Assembly: GCA_019911785.1 (NCBI GenBank)
Contig: JAIOJM010000066.1
Span: 1 to 19,241 of the forward strand
Reading direction: 5' to 3'
Source of the DNA: Sulfuricella sp.
GTDB lineage: Bacteria > Pseudomonadota > Gammaproteobacteria > Burkholderiales > Sulfuricellaceae
Length of the DNA: 19,241 bases
Part shown: piece by piece, positions 15,281 to 19,241 of the stretch
Numbering within the stretch: position 1 is the first letter of the stretch
Layout: each line of letters begins with the position of its first letter
Position numbers and translations under genes: made by a program
The notes under the pieces: generated by a model
Databases searched by the model: none
What the model was told of the DNA's origin: nothing
Seen by the model: the letters and a program-made list of their open reading frames with translations, nothing else

Positions 15281-16848
15281 TTGCGCTCGGACGTTGTGAC
15301 CAAGGGCGCCTGTTTTTCCTCGGGCGTGGACAGCAGCGCGGCGCTACCGGAATTCCATGCCACGATGGCGCGCCCAACCGCCGCGCGCAGATCGGCGAGC
15401 GGGATGTCTTCCTGTGCGCCGATCAGCGGTTCGAGGCCCAGCGTCGCTTGCAGCTTGGCGGCGGCGGTCTGGGCGTTGGACAGCGCCTGGTAGCGTCGCA
15501 GTTGCGAGAGGATGGTGGCGGTCTGCTGTGCGACGCGGTCGAGCCGGGTCTGTTTCCCGGCCTCCTCCTGGTTGGCGACGTGCCCGGCCAGGCGTGCGTC
15601 CACTGCGGCGATGGCGTCGGCGCGCGCAAACTGGTGGGCGGCGTTGGCATATTGCAGGCGTGCGATGTGCAGTTGCGTGAGCACGGCCATCTGCGTGGTC
15701 ATGCGCTTCTGGTCGGCCAGCATGACGCCGGCATCGGCGAGGCGCATCTGCGCGGGCGCCGCGAGCAGGCCGAGCAGGTTGAGCGAAAGTTGCGCGCCAA
15801 CTTCGTTCCAGTTCTGGTTGATGAGGTAACTGTCGTTGCTGGTCTTGACGGCGTAGTTGAACGAGAGCCCCGGGAATATCTTGAGCAGGGTACGGCGGGT
15901 TTCCTGCTGCGCGATGCGACCGTTGTAAATGCTTTCGCGCAGGTCGGGGTTGTTGAGCAGCGCGCGTTCTTCCATCTTGTCGACGGAGACATCGAGCCAG
16001 ACGGTGTTCACGCCGGCGGCGGGCTCGACGACGGTGAATGAGTGTGCCAGCGGCAGGCTGGCGAGCGCGGCGAGTTCGATGCGTGCGGTGGAAAGTTCCT
16101 GTTCGATGGTTTCGAGCAGGCGCAGGTTTTCGAGTACCTGGCGCTGGTAACGTAGCGGTTCGACGGGCGAGCGCTGCCTCTCGTTCTCGGCTTGCCTGGC
16201 GTCGGCGAGCGCCGCTTCGGCCTCCGCAATGGTGCTGCGCAGGGTGCCGATAAGCTGTTGGGCGGCGACCACGCGCCAGTAGGCGGTGCGCACGTCCTGG
16301 ATCAGGTTGTGCAGCGACTTGCGGCGGTGCTCGGCGGCGATCAGGACGCGGTCGGCATTCTGCCTGGCGGCGTAATAGCTCTGGCCGAAATCCAGCAGGC
16401 TCCAGGAGAAGCCGAGGTCGGTGGTGCTGGCCGAGCGATCGGAGGAGATGAATGGGTTGGCGAGCGAGGGCGCGCCGGTGACCGAATCTTTGCTGCGCGT
16501 GGTGAGATCGTTGTTGCGGCTATGGTAGCCGGCGGCGGCGACCAGCTTGGGCAGCATGTCGTATCTGCCGACGTCGAGGGTGCCGGCGGCGATCGCCTCT
16601 TCCATCGCCTTGAGGCGGCGTTCCGCGTTGTACTTAATGGCCCGCGCGATGGCGTCTTCGAGCGTGAGCGGCCCGTTCAGCGGTTCAACGCCGCGCGCCA
16701 GCGCCAGTTTGTCGGCATGAGCTGTTTCGGCGATTTCGGCGCTACGTAGCGCTTCAGGCTGTAAGGAGGCACAGCCTGCAAGCAGCAGAGCAGCCGCTGC
16801 GCTTGCAGCAAAGGCGTAGCGGGAAGGGCGCGGCCGGGAGGTTCGCAT
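15277..16848 (-). CDS. TolC-family outer-membrane efflux/secretion lipoprotein
   Basis: A 523-residue outer-membrane channel of the TolC/OEP family. The N-terminus has a basic n-region, a hydrophobic Ala/Leu core and lipobox LLAGC with Cys26, so it is probably lipidated like OprM-type proteins. Two long helical OEP halves follow, with LTLEDAIARAIKYNAERR and NLIQDVRTAYWRVVAAQQLI in the first, and NPDLRESIYNGRIAQQETRRTL plus AVLTQLHIARLQYANAAHQF in the second. It would supply the outer-membrane exit duct for the adhesin. First gene of the upper operon, preceded by a candidate AraC operator and an inverted repeat. No strong Shine-Dalgarno is seen before ATG 16848. The family call is firm; its partnership with the adhesin genes is from context. 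Confidence 0.93.
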   Translation of the reverse strand: MRTSRPRPSRYAFAASAAAALLLAGCASLQPEALRSAEIAETAHADKLALARGVEPLNGPLTLEDAIARAIKYNAERRLKAMEEAIAAGTLDVGRYDMLPKLVAAAGYHSRNNDLTTRSKDSVTGAPSLANPFISSDRSASTTDLGFSWSLLDFGQSYYAARQNADRVLIAAEHRRKSLHNLIQDVRTAYWRVVAAQQLIGTLRSTIAEAEAALADARQAENERQRSPVEPLRYQRQVLENLRLLETIEQELSTARIELAALASLPLAHSFTVVEPAAGVNTVWLDVSVDKMEERALLNNPDLRESIYNGRIAQQETRRTLLKIFPGLSFNYAVKTSNDSYLINQNWNEVGAQLSLNLLGLLAAPAQMRLADAGVMLADQKRMTTQMAVLTQLHIARLQYANAAHQFARADAIAAVDARLAGHVANQEEAGKQTRLDRVAQQTATILSQLRRYQALSNAQTAAAKLQATLGLEPLIGAQEDIPLADLRAAVGRAIVAWNSGSAALLSTPEEKQAPLVTTSERK

Positions 16849-16856
16849 GGGTTCGA

Positions 16857-16877
16857 GACTCGTGGAATTGACGAGTC
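16857..16877 (-). promoter_or_regulatory. Perfect inverted repeat in the TolC-gene leader
   Basis: gactcgt (16857-16863) and acgagtc (16871-16877) are a perfect 7-bp inverted repeat with a 7-base spacer, ending eight bases before the ATG at 16848. A minus-strand CATAAT at 16886-16881 is a possible -10. The repeat could be a leader hairpin that hides the start region or a repressor operator; sequence alone does not decide. Confidence 0.45.
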
Positions 16878-16917
16878 AATATTATGCCGTTCGTGATATC
16901 CGGCGTGGCGTCTGGCG

Positions 16918-16949
16918 TTCTATGTAATTGCGCCGGATTTCTATGCAAT
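16918..16949 (-). promoter_or_regulatory. Candidate AraC-type operator (21-bp direct repeat)
   Basis: On the plus strand ttctatgtaat (16918-16928) and ttctatgcaat (16939-16949) match at 10 of 11 bases and start exactly 21 bp apart, two helical turns, as in classical AraC half-site pairs. The pair sits between the AraC-type gene and the TolC-like gene, just upstream of where a -35 (16909-16904, poor match GCCACG) would pair with the CATAAT -10. A weak -35 with adjacent half-sites fits an activator-dependent promoter. Confidence 0.55.
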
Positions 16950-16984
16950 ACGTATATGTCGCTCTGCGTGTGTTCTGCCGAACA

Positions 16985-17989
16985 CTATCTCGGCTTCCGC
17001 TGGCGCAGCTTGCCTGGCGGATAACCGAATTTTTTCCGGAATGCGTTGATGAAGTTATTGACGTGTGAAAAACCGATTCGTTCCGCCAGCACTTTCATGG
17101 GCACATGGCTTTCCTGTAGCGCCAGATGCGCTTCGCGCAGCCGGTGTTCGGTGATGAAGGTGTAGATCGACTGCCCGTATTCCTGTGCGAATCGGTCGTT
17201 CAAAGACTTGACGGGCATGCCGTAGCGCATTGCCAGCTGTTCGAGCGTCGGCAGCTTGCCTTCAAGCCGCATCAGGTCGTCGTGCAATTGGCGCACGGCA
17301 TTGCGCCAGCGCACTTGGCAGGGTATGGTTTGCGGTTCGGTGGCCACGTGTGCTGCCAGGATGCAAAGATATTCGAGCAGTTTCGATTGTGCAAAGAGCC
17401 TCTTCAGTGGCCCGGAAAATGCTGGTGACATGATGGCGCATAGCGGTGCCGAAACGTGAGGCGGCATCGCCGCCATTTTCACGACGGGTGCCGGGTTCAG
17501 GCCCAGACCGGTCAGCAGACGGTCTGCCAATTCGTCGCCGAGCAGTTCGGCGAGCAGCGTGTCGGTGAGGGCAAAACCTGACACTTCGCTGTCGGAAGAG
17601 GCGTCGATCATCTGCCGGACGTGGAATCTGTCAGCATGGCGAAAGAAATCGACGCCCGGCTTGAGGATCAATTCCGCTGCCGGAAAGCGCTCATGGCGGT
17701 GGCAGATGCCGCCGCGTATGGTCGCCGCGTGGAAGGTAAGCTCTGCAAACGACGACTGGATTTCCCCTGTCAGTACCAGATTTCCGGCTGCTTCCGGGAG
17801 GAATCGATGGGTGGCTTTGAAGACCCGTGCGCCTTCGGCGAGCACCAGGTATTCGAACCAGCCTTGGCCGATTTCCGCCGGGAACGGGTAATCAAGGCGG
17901 TGGACGGCGGCGCTTGCCGGGCCGGCCATACCGTCGTTACCGCCGACGGATGGATCGATCAACCAGCGAATGTCTATTTCACGGTGCAT
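16985..17989 (-). CDS. AraC-family transcriptional regulator
   Basis: A 334-residue cytoplasmic regulator. The C-terminal ~95 residues hold the two helix-turn-helix motifs of the AraC family: LEQLAMRYGMPVKSLNDRF, then MKVLAERIGFSHVNNFINAFRKKFGYPPGKLR with the signature F-x-x-x-FGYPP. The N-terminal 220 residues have no recognisable cupin or ligand-domain motif and presumably sense a signal or dimerise. It lies directly upstream of and in the same direction as the TolC-adaptor operon, with 136 bases between that contain a 21-bp direct repeat. It is the likely local regulator of the export cluster, probably an activator. The start ATG 17989 has only a weak upstream Shine-Dalgarno. The ligand is unknown. 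Confidence 0.92.
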   Translation of the reverse strand: MHREIDIRWLIDPSVGGNDGMAGPASAAVHRLDYPFPAEIGQGWFEYLVLAEGARVFKATHRFLPEAAGNLVLTGEIQSSFAELTFHAATIRGGICHRHERFPAAELILKPGVDFFRHADRFHVRQMIDASSDSEVSGFALTDTLLAELLGDELADRLLTGLGLNPAPVVKMAAMPPHVSAPLCAIMSPAFSGPLKRLFAQSKLLEYLCILAAHVATEPQTIPCQVRWRNAVRQLHDDLMRLEGKLPTLEQLAMRYGMPVKSLNDRFAQEYGQSIYTFITEHRLREAHLALQESHVPMKVLAERIGFSHVNNFINAFRKKFGYPPGKLRQRKPR

Positions 17990-18558
17990 GGCGGTATTTC
18001 GCGGGCAAGGGACGCATTGTTTTCATTATGGTTCAATCTGCCGGTAGCGATGAGTAGCGGAGGTGGAGTGTTATGGCGATCAAGGGCGCGATTTCAAACA
18101 ACCTACTGAGAAACAAACGGTACCCATCGGCAGCATTCTGCTGTAACCGAAATGGAATATCAAGGCTGGCCCGCAGAGAGTTGAGAGGCATTCCAGCCTT
18201 CATCGCCCAATTTTGACCAAGGTAAACACGGCATTCAATGCTGATTCCGGATCGTGGCAACCCAGGCTCAGGATGCCTTGGCGGTTGGTCATGCCAACCG
18301 GTCGTGGGCAACGCACCCTGATGCCGTCCCGGAAGTATTGCGCACGAAAGCCATTCCACGAGCCTTGGATCGCATCCGTTTCGTTTGCGAAAGCAGCCGG
18401 CCGGCCCGAGCTTGGCGATGTTGTTGAGCAGAGGCTGGCTTTACCGTGGAACAAAAAGGCTTGGCATAAACTGGCTAGGTAAAATTTGCTGCTCAACGAG
18501 CATTGATTATTGGCAGGAAGAGTGAGTATTTTTGGCCAAAAATAAATGATCGTTTATC
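17990..18558. other. Intergenic stretch without a convincing gene
   Basis: The 569 bases between the AraC-type and HipB-like genes have ORFs on both strands but none with a recognisable domain. Visible items are a short ORF with a good Shine-Dalgarno (18073-18216), a perfect 9-bp inverted repeat gttgagcag/ctgctcaac (18423-18431 and 18489-18497), and the palindromes before the HipB-like gene. It may hold decayed cargo. Confidence 0.4.
18073..18216 (+). CDS. Short hypothetical ORF with good Shine-Dalgarno
   Basis: A 47-residue ORF starting MAIKGAISNNLLRNKR and ending AFIAQF. GGAGG (18059-18063) sits nine bases before the ATG, the best ribosome binding site in this stretch. The product would be small and basic (many Arg/Lys, two adjacent Cys) with no recognised family or membrane helix. 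It could be a small protein or a fragment of a decayed gene. Confidence 0.22.
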   Translation: MAIKGAISNNLLRNKRYPSAAFCCNRNGISRLARRELRGIPAFIAQF

Positions 18559-18560
18559 AT
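18527..18560 (+). promoter_or_regulatory. Palindromic operator candidates before the HipB-like gene
   Basis: A perfect 18-bp palindrome tatttttggccaaaaata (18527-18544) is followed at once by atgat-cgttt-atcat (18546-18560), which reaches the start codon. HipB-like regulators repress their own operons at inverted repeats near the promoter. A TTGATT at 18503-18508 could be the -35, placing the palindrome over the -10. Confidence 0.5.
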
Positions 18561-18804
18561 GATGCCCATGAAAGAGCGAATCGTGACGATCCATTCAGCA
18601 GACGAATTGGGCGCTACGCTCAGGATGCTTCGTAAGGAATCAGGCCTGACGCAGCGCGATGCGGCTGGATTGTGCAACGTCAGCCTTCCGTTCTTGAATC
18701 AGGTGGAGCAGGGCAAGTCGACAGCGCAGATCGGCAAGGTACTTGATGTCTGCAAGAGATTTGGGATCGAGATTGTTTTCAAACTACCGGGCCAGAAGTT
18801 ATGA
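18559..18804 (+). CDS. HipB/Y4mF-like helix-turn-helix antitoxin or regulator
   Basis: An 81-residue protein with one XRE-type HTH: LGATLRMLRKESGLTQRDAAGLCNVSLPFLNQVEQGKS, then GKVLDVCKRFGIEIVF and the end KLPGQKL. The order and length match the Y4mF/HipB antitoxin group, normally the first gene of a hipBA pair. Starts at 18559, 18562 and 18568 are all in frame; none has a clear Shine-Dalgarno, so the exact start is open. Palindromes immediately upstream fit autorepression. No HipA kinase follows: the next frame overlaps its stop but closes after 15 codons at the island end. It is therefore an orphan, either a relic or a regulator used for another purpose. Confidence 0.85.
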   Translation: MMPMKERIVTIHSADELGATLRMLRKESGLTQRDAAGLCNVSLPFLNQVEQGKSTAQIGKVLDVCKRFGIEIVFKLPGQKL

Positions 18805-18848
18805 CTTTAGCTATCCTCATGTACTTACAGCATTTATTTGCACGTTGA
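18801..18848 (+). pseudogene. Possible remnant start of a hipA-like gene
   Basis: An ATG at 18801 overlaps the HipB-like stop as ATGA, the usual hipBA coupling. The frame reads MTLAILMYLQHLFAR and stops at 18846-18848, exactly where the first TGACGGTATT arm motif begins. It is too short to identify. The overlap and the abrupt end at the island boundary suggest that the partner gene was removed by recombination there. Confidence 0.25.
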
Positions 18849-19042
18849 CGGTATTGGAGTGGGGTGTTCTGGGCTGATACCGTCATCGGGATCGTCCGAG
18901 CTTTGTAACAAATGAGGCTCCCGAAAATTGACAGGTGAGCCAATAGTAGTTAATAGTAGGCGAAAGGTCGTTTTTTCAAAATCGCCCGGAAACCCGCATG
19001 AATACTAAGCGCCATTTTTTTGACGGTATAAGTGACGGTATT
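18846..19042 (+). repeat. Right end of island B with arm-type sites
   Basis: TGACGGTATT (18846-18855) and inverted GATACCGTCA (18876-18885) form one pair, and TGACGGTATA (19021-19030) plus TGACGGTATT (19033-19042) form a 12-bp-spaced direct pair. Between them gcccggaaacccgcatgaa (18984-19002) repeats 3752-3770. Gene-free; it is the counterpart of the right end of island A. Confidence 0.65.
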
Positions 19043-19100
19043 TCGGAAAGATCAACGAGCCAAACCCAGTATCCACGCGGGTTTCACGGCTCAGTTGGTA

Positions 19101-19119
19101 ATTGAGTGGGAGTGACAGG
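19101..19119 (+). repeat. att3: third guaA 3'-end core
   Basis: attgagtgggagtgacagg is identical to 617-635, including the IEWE-stop codons in the same sense. It ends island B. Confidence 0.85.
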
Positions 19120-19241
19120 TCTTTCAACTACATACCGTCAACCAAATTTTTCGGGCTGACGGTATCAGGGCAAGGGAAATCGTTAGGAACCACCGCCGGT
19201 GGCATCTGTTTCGCTCGTCAAAACATGTGGATTTCAAAACG
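19120..19241 (+). other. Apparent left end of a further island
   Basis: After att3 come inverted ATACCGTCA (19132-19140) and direct TGACGGTATC (19157-19166), spaced as at 794-801 and 820-829 in island A. Sites of this kind past the third core suggest that another island follows rather than ordinary chromosome. The last 75 bases hold no recognisable gene. Confidence 0.45.

Noticed and set aside
18200..18496. 98-codon minus-strand ORF (and overlapping plus-strand frame)
   Set aside because: Neither translation shows a domain, a good ribosome binding site or plausible composition, so it is left as unassigned intergenic sequence.

Overview
The window reads as high-GC DNA from a betaproteobacterium. 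The partial GMP synthase at the left edge has a C-terminus of betaproteobacterial type, and the adhesin, adaptor and toxin-antitoxin families fit that group. A Rhodocyclales/Accumulibacter-like source is a guess, not a demonstrated identity.

The layout is a chromosomal anchor followed by a tandem array of genomic islands. The 3' end of guaA (2-631) is the integration site. Its last bases, attgagtgggagtgacagg, occur intact at 617-635, as a near copy at 3869-3887 and again exactly at 19101-19119. Each copy re-encodes the GuaA tail IEWE-stop. Around these cores sit at least twelve copies of a TGACGGTAT motif in both orientations, which look like arm-type binding sites of a tyrosine integrase. 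No integrase gene is visible, so the islands are probably moved by an enzyme encoded elsewhere, perhaps in the further island that seems to start at 19120.

Island A (about 636-3868) carries one large gene, a SWIM-zinc-finger SNF2 helicase (1100-3592), preceded by a small ORF that overlaps its start codon by ATGA. Island B (about 3888-19100) carries a surface-protein export cluster, almost all on the minus strand. In transcription order it is: an AraC-type regulator (17989-16985); a TolC-like outer-membrane lipoprotein and an RND/HlyD-type periplasmic adaptor with overlapping start and stop (16848-14480); a plus-strand RHH antitoxin/PemK toxin pair (13879-14422) lying between the two halves of the cluster; then a giant repetitive adhesin (13736-7488), a GAF-domain HlyD-like adaptor (7491-6112) and an M50 metallopeptidase fused to a HlyD-like domain (6112-4016), these three joined by overlapping start/stop codons. 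The right end of island B has an orphan HipB-like regulator whose partner gene appears cut off by the island boundary.

The most interesting object is the export cluster. It has a giant substrate, a TolC pore and three different adaptor-type proteins, but no ABC ATPase. The place where a type 1 secretion ATPase would be expected is held by an intramembrane metallopeptidase-HlyD fusion and a cytoplasmic GAF sensor domain joined to an HlyD stalk. The adhesin carries an ESPR-like leader with no following hydrophobic signal core, an LEPR-like motif, a DUF4347 domain with a His/Cys pair that could be a caspase-like dyad, and eight Ig-like repeats arranged as a duplicated four-repeat block.
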